Positions 9,784-19,127 of a DNA stretch of 43,534 nt are shown here, piece after piece. Made by a program: the position numbers and the translations under genes. The notes below the pieces were generated by a model that did no database searches, was not told where the DNA came from, and saw only the letters and a program-made list of their open reading frames with translations. Where the stretch lies: positions 1-43,534 of the forward strand of contig CANHCR010000020.1 in assembly GCA_947459205.1 (NCBI GenBank). The letters run 5' to 3'. This DNA is from Caryophanales bacterium (GTDB taxonomy: Bacteria > Bacillota > Bacilli > Paenibacillales > CANHCR01). Position 1 is the first letter of the stretch. Each line of letters starts with the position of its first letter.

Positions 9784-9812
9784 ATAATAAACTAATGATA
9801 GGTTAACGTCAA
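9784..9812 (-). promoter_or_regulatory. Sigma-A promoter of qcrABC
   Basis: On the minus strand TTGACG (9807-9812) and TATTAT (9784-9789) are separated by 17 nt. It lies just after the ypiF stop codon, so the respiratory genes have a promoter independent of the upstream trmD-ypiF transcript. Confidence 0.8.
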
Positions 9813-9825
9813 GGAAACACGGGAT

Positions 9826-10233
9826 TTAATCTTGTTTTTGCCACAGTTCGCCGACCAATTTGAGCGAGGTTGATTTATCGGGGTTAACAAGCAGCAAATC
9901 TACATTCGGAATCGATAGATTTAGAAGTTCATTAGCAGCGCTGATGGCGATCACATACTTGAATCCTGATGCCTTACAGTTGCTAGCAATTCCAGCGATT
10001 TGTTGGACAAACAGATGTTCATCAGCAATCCGATACTGTACTGCAGGCATTGTGACAGTGCGCCCTTTAAATGGGACTTCAACGGTGTCCAGCGCATCGC
10101 GCAATCGTTCCAAGGCATGTTTCATTTGCCACGGCGCTTCAAGCCCGCTCAGCGCGGTAATCGGTAAAATACACGTATCGAAATACAGTTGCAGAGATAA
10201 CCAATCCGCTTCATTCCATTCACTGAACTTCAT
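9826..10233 (-). CDS. ypiF: DUF2487 family protein YpiF
   Basis: This is a small soluble protein (135 aa) of unknown function with no signal peptide or membrane segment. It is called YpiF from its position directly upstream of qcrABC, as in B. subtilis, and its similar length. It opens with MKFSEWNEADWLSLQLYFDT and has a mixed alpha/beta pattern. The start at 10233 is supported by GAGGG 7 nt upstream and overlaps the preceding gene by 14 nt, so the two are probably coupled. A role linked to the bc complex is suggested only by gene order. Confidence 0.7.
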   Translation of the reverse strand: MKFSEWNEADWLSLQLYFDTCILPITALSGLEAPWQMKHALERLRDALDTVEVPFKGRTVTMPAVQYRIADEHLFVQQIAGIASNCKASGFKYVIAISAANELLNLSIPNVDLLLVNPDKSTSLKLVGELWQKQD

Positions 10234-10759
10234 CGTTGACCCTCTTCTCCTGCTCCGATTTATATTTTTTTGCTGCTTTGACATAATTCGTTGCAGTCAC
10301 AGACATGCGCTGTAAGTCATGTTCTGTTAATTGCCGAATGACTCGTGCCGGGCTACCGACAGCGAGCGAATAAGGAGGAATCTTCTGGTTTTCAGTCACC
10401 AATGAGCCGGCACCAATCAATGCACATTCACCGATTTCTGCACCGTTCAAAAGGATCGCACCCATACCAATCAGCGCTCCGTTAGCGATCACACATCCAT
10501 GGACGATGGCACCATGACCGATCGACACATCGTTGCCGATGATTAAAGGTTGTCCAGTATTCAAATGAGCAATCGCTCCGTCTTGCAAATTCGTCCGAGC
10601 ACCGATTCGAATCTCCGCCAAATCGGCACGCACAACAGCATTGAACCAAACGGAACTATCTTGTTCGATTTTGACATCACCAATCAACTGCACACCGTCC
10701 GCAATGTATACCGACGGATCAATTTTAGGTGATTTGCCGTGATATGGAATGTGATTCAT
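10220..10759 (-). CDS. Gamma-carbonic-anhydrase-like hexapeptide-repeat protein (YrdA/PaaY type)
   Basis: This left-handed beta-helix protein (179 aa) has repeated hexapeptides such as IGDVKI, IGNDVS and IGMGAI. The three zinc-ligand histidines of the gamma-carbonic anhydrase family are present: H65 in DGAIAHLN, and H82 and H87 in IGHGAIVHGC. Many family members have no proven hydratase activity, so the reaction is uncertain. The start at 10759 follows GAGGTGACC; longer starts would overlap trmD. It lies between trmD and ypiF, where B. subtilis has rplS after trmD. Confidence 0.88.
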   Translation of the reverse strand: MNHIPYHGKSPKIDPSVYIADGVQLIGDVKIEQDSSVWFNAVVRADLAEIRIGARTNLQDGAIAHLNTGQPLIIGNDVSIGHGAIVHGCVIANGALIGMGAILLNGAEIGECALIGAGSLVTENQKIPPYSLAVGSPARVIRQLTEHDLQRMSVTATNYVKAAKKYKSEQEKRVNDEVQ

Positions 10760-10773
10760 GACGGTCACCTCGT

Positions 10774-11514
10774 TTACTGATTCCTTGTTTGTATGACTTG
10801 TTCGAGCCACTTCTTTTCCTCATCGGTTAATGCGATGTTGACTAGCAGTTCCGGTCTTCGCTCGAGGGTACGCAATAATGACTGTTGTCTGCGCCATCGA
10901 TTCACGTGTTCATGATGACCAGATAAAAGGATGTCTGGTACAGGCCATCCGCGGTATTGCTGTGGTCGCGTGTACTGTGGATATTCAAGCAATCCATCGC
11001 TAAACGAATCGCTGTGAGCTGACATTTGATTGCCTAGCACACCAGGCAAAAGCCGTACTACGCTATCAATCACGACCATCGCCGGCAATTCGCCGCCAGT
11101 GAGGACGTAATCGCCAATCGAGCATTCATCAGTAACTAGGTGTTCACGAATGCGTTCATCGTAACCCTCATAGTGACCGCAGATGAAAATCAAATGTTGC
11201 TCTTCCGTCCACTCCAACGCTTTTTGTTGCGTGAACGGCGCTCCTTGTGGACACATTAGCACGACACGCGGCTTATGACTTGAGCGCGCAGTCAAATCGT
11301 CCACTGCAGCAAATATCGGTTCCGGTTTCAGCACCATCCCACCGCCACCGCCATACGGGGTATCATCGACAGTCTGATGCTTCGACGTTGCGTAGGCGCG
11401 AAAGTTAATCGCTTCGAGACGAACAAGTTGCTTCTGCTGTGCTTTGCCGAGTATGCTCGACTCGAACACGCCAGTGAACATTTCGGGAAACAAAGTGAGT
11501 ACCTGTATCAGCAT
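10774..11514 (-). CDS. trmD: tRNA (guanine-N1)-methyltransferase
   Basis: This SPOUT methyltransferase (246 aa) makes m1G37 in tRNAs, preventing +1 frameshifting. It shows the knotted SAM-binding region with [11 protein letters not shown] and [13 protein letters not shown], and the family segments [12 protein letters not shown] and YPQYTRP. The stop of rimM lies one nucleotide before its start. The usual partner rplS is not found downstream in this window. Confidence 0.97.
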   Translation of the reverse strand: MLIQVLTLFPEMFTGVFESSILGKAQQKQLVRLEAINFRAYATSKHQTVDDTPYGGGGGMVLKPEPIFAAVDDLTARSSHKPRVVLMCPQGAPFTQQKALEWTEEQHLIFICGHYEGYDERIREHLVTDECSIGDYVLTGGELPAMVVIDSVVRLLPGVLGNQMSAHSDSFSDGLLEYPQYTRPQQYRGWPVPDILLSGHHEHVNRWRRQQSLLRTLERRPELLVNIALTDEEKKWLEQVIQTRNQ

Positions 11515-11515
11515 C

Positions 11516-12028
11516 TTAAATCAAACCTTCCATCAAGCGAACCGTAACTTGTTTGGCAATAACATCGACGTTTAAAATCACATCGTCAATTACAGGCAGT
11601 AAGATTTCCTTCTTATTCTGCATTTGCACGACCCAAACATGATTCGCACCAGGCGTCAGCACCGTGATGATTTCGCCTAGCGATTCGTTGTCTTCTGTAA
11701 CAACCTTACAGCCGATGATTTCATGAAAATAGTATTCGCCTTCTGGCAAACGATGCAGCTGACTGCGCTCGATTTTCACCGTCCACTGTTTCAAACGCTC
11801 CGCATCATTCATGTTCTCAATGCCTTTAATTGTAAGAAGAAACATGTTTTTGTGGATACGCACGCTATCAATTTCGAGTGTTCGACGCTCCGTACCATCA
11901 GGTGAAAATGCAGTGACAATCGCTCCTTTTTTCAGGCGCATGTCTGCGAAATCAGAAGTCACGAGCACTTTCAATTCCCCTTTGATGCCGTGCGTGTTGA
12001 CGATTTTACCGACATTAAAAAATTCCAT
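11516..12028 (-). CDS. rimM: 16S rRNA maturation factor RimM
   Basis: This 30S assembly factor (170 aa) binds S19 and assists maturation of the 16S 3' domain. The N-terminal RimM domain opens with [19 protein letters not shown], and a C-terminal PRC-barrel follows from about residue 95 ([12 protein letters not shown]) to LPVIDDVIL. It pairs with trmD as in most bacteria. A strong terminator lies just upstream, so rimM needs either readthrough or its own weak promoter; none was clear. Confidence 0.95.
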   Translation of the reverse strand: MEFFNVGKIVNTHGIKGELKVLVTSDFADMRLKKGAIVTAFSPDGTERRTLEIDSVRIHKNMFLLTIKGIENMNDAERLKQWTVKIERSQLHRLPEGEYYFHEIIGCKVVTEDNESLGEIITVLTPGANHVWVVQMQNKKEILLPVIDDVILNVDVIAKQVTVRLMEGLI

Positions 12029-12069
12029 CGGATGACACCTCGAGATACTTAAAATTAAGCGTTGACACT

Positions 12070-12101
12070 ACAAAAGGGCTAGGACGGATCCTAACCCTTT
12101 G
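12070..12101 (-). terminator. Strong hairpin terminator between khpA and rimM
   Basis: On the minus strand a 12-bp stem (AAAGGGTTAGGA with TCCTAGCCCTTT, one T-G pair) closes a TCCG loop and runs into TTTTG. It sits where B. subtilis has ylqD between ylqC and rimM, and splits the rpsP operon in two. Confidence 0.8.
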
Positions 12102-12116
12102 TGCTTCGGAATGAAT

Positions 12117-12347
12117 TCAACCCGAAATTTCCAACTTTACCGGTTTCGATTCTTTGACCGAAGCGGAAGTAATGACGGTTCGCAAGTTGCGAACGATTTT
12201 ACCGTTTTTACCGATAATTTTGCCTGTGTCGTCGGGATGTACAGTTAACTTGTAAACGATGCGATTGGCTTGTTCTTCACGAACGACCTCAACATCGTCA
12301 GGGTAATCGACCAACGCTTTGGCCAACACCAAAATCAATTGTTCCAT
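12117..12347 (-). CDS. khpA: KH-domain RNA-binding protein KhpA (YlqC)
   Basis: This is a single KH domain (76 aa) with the GXXG loop in IIGKNGKIVRNLRT. Family members bind RNA as a partner of KhpB/Jag and affect cell division and elongation. It lies directly after rpsP, the conserved position in Firmicutes, with AGGAGGGG upstream of its ATG. Confidence 0.93.
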   Translation of the reverse strand: MEQLILVLAKALVDYPDDVEVVREEQANRIVYKLTVHPDDTGKIIGKNGKIVRNLRTVITSASVKESKPVKLEISG

Positions 12348-12375
12348 TAGCTGCCCCTCCTTAACAAATCAGTCA

Positions 12376-12657
12376 TTACTTCTTTTGCTTTGATTCATGA
12401 ATCTGTTGCAAAACGCCTTCCTTACGGAACAAACTGCGGACTGTGTCCGACAATTGCGCGCCTTTGCCAATCCATTCGATTGCTTTGTCTTTGTCGATGT
12501 TGACAATCGCTGGCGAAGCAACCGGATTGTAAAACCCGATTTCTTCGATGAAGCGACCGTCACGCGGTGAACGTGAGTCAGCGACTACGACACGGTAAAA
12601 CGGGTTCTTGTGTGCACCCATGCGTTTCAAACGAATACGAACTGCCATCTTTTTCAC
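12376..12657 (-). CDS. rpsP: 30S ribosomal protein S16
   Basis: This is ribosomal protein S16 (93 aa), needed for early 30S assembly. It has the usual [28 protein letters not shown]-type N-terminal block, seen here from residue 6, and FYNPVA. The start codon follows an AGGGAGGTG site. It is transcribed after ffh, as in B. subtilis. Confidence 0.97.
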   Translation of the reverse strand: MKKMAVRIRLKRMGAHKNPFYRVVVADSRSPRDGRFIEEIGFYNPVASPAIVNIDKDKAIEWIGKGAQLSDTVRSLFRKEGVLQQIHESKQKK

Positions 12658-12689
12658 CTCCCTAATCTGCCTGCCAATGTTCGGCGCCG

Positions 12690-14057
12690 TTAGAACGGAA
12701 ATTTCATGCCTTTGCCGAACATATTTTTTATATTCTTTAAACCTTTGCCCGGTTTACCCGAGGAGCCCATCAGTTGTTTCATCATTTTGCGCATGTCATC
12801 AAACTGCTTGATGAAACGATTTACTTCTTGCAAAGTCGTGCCGCTACCCGCAGCGATTCGTTTGCGACGGCTCAGGTTTAAAAGTTCCGGATTGCCTTTT
12901 TCTTGTTTGGTCATCGATTTGACGATGGCTTCCGTGCGCGCCATTTGTTTTTCGTTGACACGCATGTCTTTCATGCCTTTCATTTGCCCCATTCCCGGGA
13001 GCATATCAAGAATTTGATCAAGTGGTCCGAGTTTTTTCATCTGTTCCATCTGATCAAGAAAATCATCAAAAGTAAATTCGGCCTTGCGCAGTTTGCGCTC
13101 CATCTCCGCCGCTTTATCTGCATCAATGCCAGCTTGCGCCTTTTCAATGAGCGATAGCATATCGCCCATGCCGAGAATTCGCGACGCCATCCGTTCTGGG
13201 TGAAACGGTTCAAGGGCATCGATTTTCTCGCCCGTTGCAGCGAATTTAATCGGACAATCGGTGACTGCTTTGACCGATAACGCAGCACCGCCGCGCGTAT
13301 CACCATCTAACTTCGTGAGCACAACGCCACTCAATGCTAGTTGCTGATGAAAACTTTCAGCAACGTTGACTGCATCCTGTCCTGTCATCGCATCTACGAC
13401 AAGTAATGTTTCATCGGGTTGGACCGCTTCGCGCACCTGTTGCAATTCATCCATCAGTTGCTCGTCGATGTGTAAGCGCCCCGCTGTATCGATAATCAAA
13501 TAATCATGACCGTGCTGTTTCGCGTGTTGCAACGCTTGACGCGCAATTTCGATCGGACTTATCTGATCACCAAGCGAAAACACCGGCACTTTGATTTGTT
13601 CGCCCAAAATTTGCAACTGTTTGATGGCAGCAGGACGATAAATATCTCCAGCTGCGAGCAACGGACGATGATTTTGTTTTTGCAACCATTTGGCGAGTTT
13701 GCCACTCGTCGTCGTTTTCCCCGCACCTTGCAAACCGACCATCATGATGACCGTCGGCGGTTTATTGTTGCGTACAAGTTTGCTCTGGGTACCGCCCATT
13801 AGATCGGTCAATTCTTTGTTGACGATATCAATCACGACCATGCCTGGCGTGAAACTTTTTTGTACTTCTTGACCGATCGCGCGCTCTTTCACTTTGGCGA
13901 CGAACTGTTTGACGACTTTGAAGTTAACGTCTGCTTCGAGAAGCGCAAGTCTGACTTCGCGCAACGCTTCATTCACATCGTCTTCTGTGAGTTTACCTTT
14001 GCCACGCAATTTGCCGAACACCTGTTGCAATCGACTTGTTAAGCCTTCAAATGCCAT
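12690..14057 (-). CDS. ffh: Signal recognition particle protein Ffh
   Basis: This SRP GTPase (455 aa) binds signal sequences and SRP RNA for cotranslational targeting. It has the N domain, then the G domain with P-loop [10 protein letters not shown] (about residues 108-117), DTAGRL and [10 protein letters not shown], then a methionine-rich M domain ([14 protein letters not shown], and [19 protein letters not shown] at the end). The start [12 protein letters not shown] at 14057 matches B. subtilis Ffh; a GTG three codons upstream is also possible. It follows ylxM with a 5-nt gap. Confidence 0.97.
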   Translation of the reverse strand: MAFEGLTSRLQQVFGKLRGKGKLTEDDVNEALREVRLALLEADVNFKVVKQFVAKVKERAIGQEVQKSFTPGMVVIDIVNKELTDLMGGTQSKLVRNNKPPTVIMMVGLQGAGKTTTSGKLAKWLQKQNHRPLLAAGDIYRPAAIKQLQILGEQIKVPVFSLGDQISPIEIARQALQHAKQHGHDYLIIDTAGRLHIDEQLMDELQQVREAVQPDETLLVVDAMTGQDAVNVAESFHQQLALSGVVLTKLDGDTRGGAALSVKAVTDCPIKFAATGEKIDALEPFHPERMASRILGMGDMLSLIEKAQAGIDADKAAEMERKLRKAEFTFDDFLDQMEQMKKLGPLDQILDMLPGMGQMKGMKDMRVNEKQMARTEAIVKSMTKQEKGNPELLNLSRRKRIAAGSGTTLQEVNRFIKQFDDMRKMMKQLMGSSGKPGKGLKNIKNMFGKGMKFPF

Positions 14058-14062
14058 CATCC

Positions 14063-14437
14063 TCACCCCTCGTCCAAACGTTTCAAATGTTGCACATAAT
14101 CAGCAATTTGAGCGCTACTTTCGACGGTAGTATTGTTGCTCATTTGCAACTGCGATACCGTAACTAGTAGTTGTTGATACAGATGGCTGCGTCGCAAATG
14201 TTTATCAGCCAACATCAATTTTCGTTCATACTCTTCAAGTAACTCGCAAGCACGCCGCGTATGATCGTTCACAGCCTGCCTAGAAACTTCATATTGTTCG
14301 GCAATTTCACTCAGTGAAAAGTCTTCCGCATACTGCAAGCGGAGAAATGTTACCTGCTTCTCCGTCAGTAAAGGTGCGTAAAAATCAAGCAACAAGTTGA
14401 TGCGCGTTGCTTTGCTTAACAATTGATCGTCACGCAT
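14063..14437 (-). CDS. ylxM: YlxM family HTH protein (SRP-associated)
   Basis: This helix-turn-helix protein (124 aa) is of the YlxM/p13 family, which is coupled to ffh in Firmicutes and binds the SRP in streptococci. The HTH is visible in the segment FSLSEIAEQYEVSRQAVNDH, and KATRINLLLDFYAPLLTEKQ is the family N-terminus. The ATG is preceded by GGAGGTG at 7 nt. A consensus promoter lies just upstream, so it begins the ylxM-ffh-rpsP-khpA transcript. Confidence 0.93.
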   Translation of the reverse strand: MRDDQLLSKATRINLLLDFYAPLLTEKQVTFLRLQYAEDFSLSEIAEQYEVSRQAVNDHTRRACELLEEYERKLMLADKHLRRSHLYQQLLVTVSQLQMSNNTTVESSAQIADYVQHLKRLDEG

Positions 14438-14468
14438 AAAAGCACCTCCAGTGAACTGTGCCTATAAC

Positions 14469-14497
14469 AATATAACGCATCGTCAGGAAGGTGTCAA
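14469..14497 (-). promoter_or_regulatory. Sigma-A promoter of ylxM-ffh
   Basis: On the minus strand a perfect TTGACA (14492-14497) is 17 nt from TATATT (14469-14474), directly after the ftsY stop codon. It should drive ylxM, ffh, rpsP and khpA up to the terminator at 12070-12101. Confidence 0.85.
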
Positions 14498-14503
14498 GGT
14501 GAA

Positions 14504-15496
14504 TTACTTGTCAGCAACTTCATCTTCGTCATTCATTTGTGAAAACAGAGCATGTACGAATTGTTCAGCGTCAAACGGTTGCAAATCGTCCATTTTTTCT
14601 CCTAATCCGACGAACTTGACCGGTAACTTCAATTCATTGCGGATCGCGATGACGATACCACCTTTGGCGGTGCCGTCCAGTTTCGTCAATACAAGCCCGC
14701 TGACGCCCGATTTTTCGCCAAATAGTTTGGCTTGCGAAAGCGCATTTTGCCCAGTCGTTGCATCAAGCACGAGCAACACTTCATGAGGTGCATCTGGCAC
14801 CTCACGTTGAATGACGCGGAACACTTTGTTCAACTCGTCCATCAGATTCGATTTGTTTTGCAAACGACCGGCCGTATCACAAAGCAACACGTCGACGTTG
14901 CGATTCTTTGCAGCATGGACAGCATCATACATGACGGCCGCCGGGTCAGCGCCAGACTGCTGCTTGATCACTTCAACACCGACACGCTCGCCCCACACTT
15001 CCAATTGCTCGATAGCGCCAGCTCGAAACGTATCACCAGCAGCCATCATCACCGATTTTCCTTGCGATTTCAAATAGTGGGCCAACTTGCCGATGGTCGT
15101 TGTTTTGCCGACGCCATTGACGCCGACGAACAAGTAGATGGTCAAGCCGCTATCGGATTGCTTCAGCGAAAGCGATTGCTCGTTGCGCATCAGTTTCATA
15201 ATTAATTCAGATAGCACAGGTTGCAACTTGGCAGGTTCCTCAATCCTCTGCACTCTTACTTCCTTGCGCAAATCCTCGATCAGCTGCAAAACCGTATGCA
15301 CACCAACGTCGGCCGATATCAAAATTTCTTCCAATTCCTCATAAAAATCTTCGTCGATTTTTTTACGGCGCGAAAACAGGTCGCTCACCTGACTAACGAA
15401 CGCTGAACTTGTTTTGCTTAATCCAGCGACAAATTTGCCAGTGATCGCTTCTGTTTTTTGTTTAATGCTATCTTTTAACCGTTGAAAAAAACTCAT
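14504..15496 (-). CDS. ftsY: Signal recognition particle receptor FtsY
   Basis: This SRP receptor GTPase (330 aa) docks Ffh-ribosome complexes at the membrane. The short basic amphipathic N-terminus (SFFQRLKDSIKQKTE) is of the Gram-positive type without a long acidic A domain. The G domain has P-loop GVNGVGKTTT (about residues 125-134), DTAGRLQNK and TKLDGTAKGG. Its start overlaps the smc stop by 4 nt. Confidence 0.97.
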   Translation of the reverse strand: MSFFQRLKDSIKQKTEAITGKFVAGLSKTSSAFVSQVSDLFSRRKKIDEDFYEELEEILISADVGVHTVLQLIEDLRKEVRVQRIEEPAKLQPVLSELIMKLMRNEQSLSLKQSDSGLTIYLFVGVNGVGKTTTIGKLAHYLKSQGKSVMMAAGDTFRAGAIEQLEVWGERVGVEVIKQQSGADPAAVMYDAVHAAKNRNVDVLLCDTAGRLQNKSNLMDELNKVFRVIQREVPDAPHEVLLVLDATTGQNALSQAKLFGEKSGVSGLVLTKLDGTAKGGIVIAIRNELKLPVKFVGLGEKMDDLQPFDAEQFVHALFSQMNDEDEVADK

Positions 15497-18400
15497 ATGA
15501 CACCCCGTTCTTCTTCAAGTTTGACCGAGACTAATTTTGAAACGCCGCTGTCCTGCATCGTTACGCCGTACAGCACATCTGCTTCTTCCATCGTGCCTTT
15601 ACGGTGTGTAACGACAATAAACTGTGTTTGCTGAGCGAATTCACGCAAGTAACCGGCAAAGCGGGAGACGTTCGCTTCATCGAGCGCCGCCTCGACTTCA
15701 TCCAACACGCAAAACGGCACCGGTTTGATGTGGAGAATCGAGAACAACAAAGCAATCGCAGTCAATGCGCGCTCGCCACCGGAAAGCAACTGCAAATTTT
15801 TCAAACTTTTTCCCGGCGGCTGCGCAACAATCTCGATGCCAGTTGTCAAAATGCGCTCTGGCTCCGATAAAATCAAGTCCGCCCGACCTCCGCCGAACAA
15901 ACTGGTAAACACGCCAGAAAAGCGCGAACGGATCTGCTCAAAAGCCGTCAAAAATCGTTTGCCCATCTCGCCGTTAATTTCTTTGATGACCTCGTACAAT
16001 GTCTGCTTAGCCGCATCGAGATCATCACGTTGTGACGTCAAAAATGCGAAACGTTCCGAGACGCGCGCAAATTCTTCGATGGCACCAAGATTCACGTCGC
16101 CAAGCGCGCTAATTTGCCGCTTCAAGTCACGGACGTGTTGCTGCGTGACCGGCACATCCTCTGGAATCGGATATTTTTTTTGCGCGAGTTCAAAACTCAA
16201 CTCATAATCTTCGCTCAATTTTTTCAACAAGTAGTCAAGTTCAACCTCACAGCGATTGAGCGTGATGTCCGCCTGATGTAATTGTTCATCGACTTGACGC
16301 AGCTCGAGCCGTTGTTCGCGTGTTAGGCTTTCATCCGCTTCCAACTGCGAGGAACCTTGCGCTTTTTCGGCGCGGGCAAACGCCAACGTCTCCGACAACT
16401 GCTGTTTCTGCGTCTTCAAACGATCGAGCATCGTCTGCTTGTTTTCGATTTCCGTATCGTTGTGCGTTTTCTGTTCTTGCCAGTCTTGCGAGGCTTCCTC
16501 GTTTTGCGTCCACTCAAATTCAAGGCCTGACAGTTCGCTGCGCATTCGTTGCAACAAATCATTGAGTGACTGATGTTCTTGGCGCAACTGGGCGAGTTTA
16601 ATCTTCAACTCTACTAATTGCTCCTGCATCTGCTCCTTCACACCTTCTTGCTCTTTACGCGACACATCGGCATGTTCAATGGCTGCTTGCAAATTCCGTT
16701 CTTTCGTCGCCAACACATCACGGCGTTCAGTCTCAAGTGCAATCTGCTCTTCGGATAGCCGTTCTGACTGCACCTGTTCGGTCAAATCGTCGGAAAGAAG
16801 TGCTAATCGCTCCTGCAAATCGCGAATATCTACGTGCGTTTGCTCCATTTGCGCATGCGCTGCCTGACGCGATAAGCGCTTTTCTTCAAGTTCCACTCGC
16901 TTTAGTGCAATCGAAGAGTCTGCATCTTGAATTTGCTGACCGAGGCGCAACAATTCATCGTCGCAACTGACCACTTCCGCGTGCTTGACACGAATTTGTT
17001 CAGCAAGTTCTTCAAGCAATCGCTGTCTGCCGAGCAAATTGCCAGTTTTCTTCTGCAAACTCCCACCAGTCATCGAACCACCAGCATTCACCACGTCACC
17101 GTCCAACGTGACGATGCGATATCGGTACCCACTCGCAGCTGCCAGCGTGTTGGCCGACTCCAAATGCTCGGCAATCAGCACCGCACCCAGCAAATTTCGC
17201 ACGATTGCCATATATTGCGCATCCGCCTTCAATAAATCAGCAGCTACCCCGATAAATCCGTTCATCGCTTGCAGTTTCGCCAAATCATCTTGGGCAATGT
17301 GACGCGCGCGAATGACATCCATCGGTAAAAAGGTAGCTCGCCCCAATTGTCTCTGTTTCAAATATTGAATGGCTGTACGCGCCGCACGCTCATCCGTCAC
17401 GACTACATGCTGCAACGCACCGCCTAGCGCCACTTCAACCGCCACTTCGTATTGCTTCGGCACTTGCACGAGTTCGGCGACGGCCCCGTGAATGCCGTTT
17501 AAACCACTGTTCTTGCCCTTGTTCTTGAGCACCTCTTTGACGCCGTAAGAGTATCCTTCGTAATCATTTTGCATTTCACCCATCGTTTCTGAGCGCGAAC
17601 GAAGGGCAGCCTCTTCTTGCTTCAACCGCGTAAGCGTCGCTTGCAGCTCTTGCATCTGTTCCTGAAACGAACTGCGGTCACGTACCGCGCCCACTGCAGT
17701 TTGCTCACATTCCGCAATCTGCGCATCGATTTGTTGCTGTTTGCGATGCCAGTCTGCCAGCGCTAATTCATACTGTTGCAATTGTTCGCGCAGTGAACGC
17801 TCAATTTCTACCATTTTCAACTGTTGCTTATGGGCTGCATCGCGTTGTTGTTCAGCGTAGCGAATCTCATTGCGGACACGCGCCAACTCATTCAACGTCT
17901 CTAGTAACTCTGACTTTAACTGGTCGTCGGAAAAATGTAGCACCAAATCACTAACGCCGGTGAGTTGTTGCTCCTCCTCACGCAATTTTCGCTGCACTTC
18001 CTGTAACACTCGGAGGACCTGATCTGCTTTCGCTTGTTCGTTGCTTATCTCTAGTTGTTTATGTTCAATTCGCTCTTTCAGCTGAGTACGTACTAGAGAT
18101 GCATGCGAAAGATGCTGCTCAGCATGCGAGCGCCGTTCATGAAGCACGTGCAGTGCACCTTCCGTCTTCTCGGCGTTTTCACTCACTTCCATAAATTGCT
18201 GTTGCAGCAACTCCAATTGTTCTTCCAACCTGCGCAAGTCCAAACGTTGCTTCTCCAACGTAGCATCATGCTGATTAACGACCGTAGAAAGTTCGAGTTG
18301 CCGCTGCTCCAACACTTTTTTCAACGATTCAGACGACTGCCATGTCTTGTGGGTCTCTTGGATTTGATAGACATAAAGCGATAATTCGTGTTGCTTCAAT

Positions 18401-19062
18401 TTTTCGCGCAACGCTTTGAACGCAGTCGCTTTTTCCGACTGATCGCGCAACGGCTCGACTTGTCCTTCCAATTCAGCGATCAAGTCATAAATGCGGAGCA
18501 AATTCGCCTCCGTATCGTCCAACTTCTTTTCTGCCTCACGCTTACGCTGCTTATATTTGCTTATGCCTGCCGCTTCCTCAAAAATGACGCGCCGATCTTC
18601 TGATTTCGAACTCAAAATCTCTTCGATGCGTCCTTGTCCGATAATTGAATATGCTTCCTTGCCGATCCCCGTATCGAGAAACAGTTCCGTAATGTCCTTC
18701 AACCTGCAGTTTTGCTTGTTGATTAAATACTCACTATCACCACTGCGGTGAACACGGCGAGTCACAGTCACTTCGTCAAAATCGAGTGATAGCGCGCGGT
18801 CAGTGTTGTCGAGCGTCAACGAAACTTCGGCAAAATTCACTTTTTTGCGCGTATCGCTGCCGGCGAAGATGACATCTTCCATTTTCCCGCCACGCAAAGA
18901 CTTGGCGCTTTGCTCACCAAGCACCCAGCGGATCCCGTCAGAAATGTTGCTTTTTCCGCTACCATTCGGACCTACCACGGCAGTGATACCGTTCACGAAT
19001 TGCAGTTCTGTATGATTGGCAAATGATTTAAAACCATTGATGGTGATGCTTTTGAGAAACAT
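15493..19062 (-). CDS. smc: Chromosome segregation ATPase SMC
   Basis: This is full-length SMC (1189 aa; B. subtilis 1186), the condensin ATPase that aligns chromosome arms from ParB/parS. The N-terminal Walker A is GPNGSGKSNI (residues 31-40), followed by a long coiled coil, a hinge near residues 510-650 (with NGIHGAVAELVQVP and GGSMTGGSLQKKTG), a return coil, and the C-terminal head with signature LSGGERALTA (from about 1093) and Walker B VLDEVEAALDEAN. The start MFLKSITINGFKSF at 19062 has GAGGTGG upstream. It is followed by ftsY with a 4-nt overlap. Confidence 0.98.
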   Translation of the reverse strand: MFLKSITINGFKSFANHTELQFVNGITAVVGPNGSGKSNISDGIRWVLGEQSAKSLRGGKMEDVIFAGSDTRKKVNFAEVSLTLDNTDRALSLDFDEVTVTRRVHRSGDSEYLINKQNCRLKDITELFLDTGIGKEAYSIIGQGRIEEILSSKSEDRRVIFEEAAGISKYKQRKREAEKKLDDTEANLLRIYDLIAELEGQVEPLRDQSEKATAFKALREKLKQHELSLYVYQIQETHKTWQSSESLKKVLEQRQLELSTVVNQHDATLEKQRLDLRRLEEQLELLQQQFMEVSENAEKTEGALHVLHERRSHAEQHLSHASLVRTQLKERIEHKQLEISNEQAKADQVLRVLQEVQRKLREEEQQLTGVSDLVLHFSDDQLKSELLETLNELARVRNEIRYAEQQRDAAHKQQLKMVEIERSLREQLQQYELALADWHRKQQQIDAQIAECEQTAVGAVRDRSSFQEQMQELQATLTRLKQEEAALRSRSETMGEMQNDYEGYSYGVKEVLKNKGKNSGLNGIHGAVAELVQVPKQYEVAVEVALGGALQHVVVTDERAARTAIQYLKQRQLGRATFLPMDVIRARHIAQDDLAKLQAMNGFIGVAADLLKADAQYMAIVRNLLGAVLIAEHLESANTLAAASGYRYRIVTLDGDVVNAGGSMTGGSLQKKTGNLLGRQRLLEELAEQIRVKHAEVVSCDDELLRLGQQIQDADSSIALKRVELEEKRLSRQAAHAQMEQTHVDIRDLQERLALLSDDLTEQVQSERLSEEQIALETERRDVLATKERNLQAAIEHADVSRKEQEGVKEQMQEQLVELKIKLAQLRQEHQSLNDLLQRMRSELSGLEFEWTQNEEASQDWQEQKTHNDTEIENKQTMLDRLKTQKQQLSETLAFARAEKAQGSSQLEADESLTREQRLELRQVDEQLHQADITLNRCEVELDYLLKKLSEDYELSFELAQKKYPIPEDVPVTQQHVRDLKRQISALGDVNLGAIEEFARVSERFAFLTSQRDDLDAAKQTLYEVIKEINGEMGKRFLTAFEQIRSRFSGVFTSLFGGGRADLILSEPERILTTGIEIVAQPPGKSLKNLQLLSGGERALTAIALLFSILHIKPVPFCVLDEVEAALDEANVSRFAGYLREFAQQTQFIVVTHRKGTMEEADVLYGVTMQDSGVSKLVSVKLEEERGVI

Positions 19063-19091
19063 TCGTTCCACCTCAAAGACTTTGTCATATG

Positions 19092-19122
19092 TAAAAATCA
19101 TCGTTTAAATAAACGATGATTT
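19092..19122 (-). terminator. Intrinsic terminator between rnc and smc
   Basis: This is a nearly perfect AT-rich palindrome: AAATCATCGTTTA and TAAACGATGATTT are exact complements separated by 2 nt. On the minus strand a run of five T follows. It lies 5 nt after the rnc stop. Stem pairing is symmetrical, but only the minus strand has the full T-run. Confidence 0.75.
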
Positions 19123-19127
19123 CAAAC

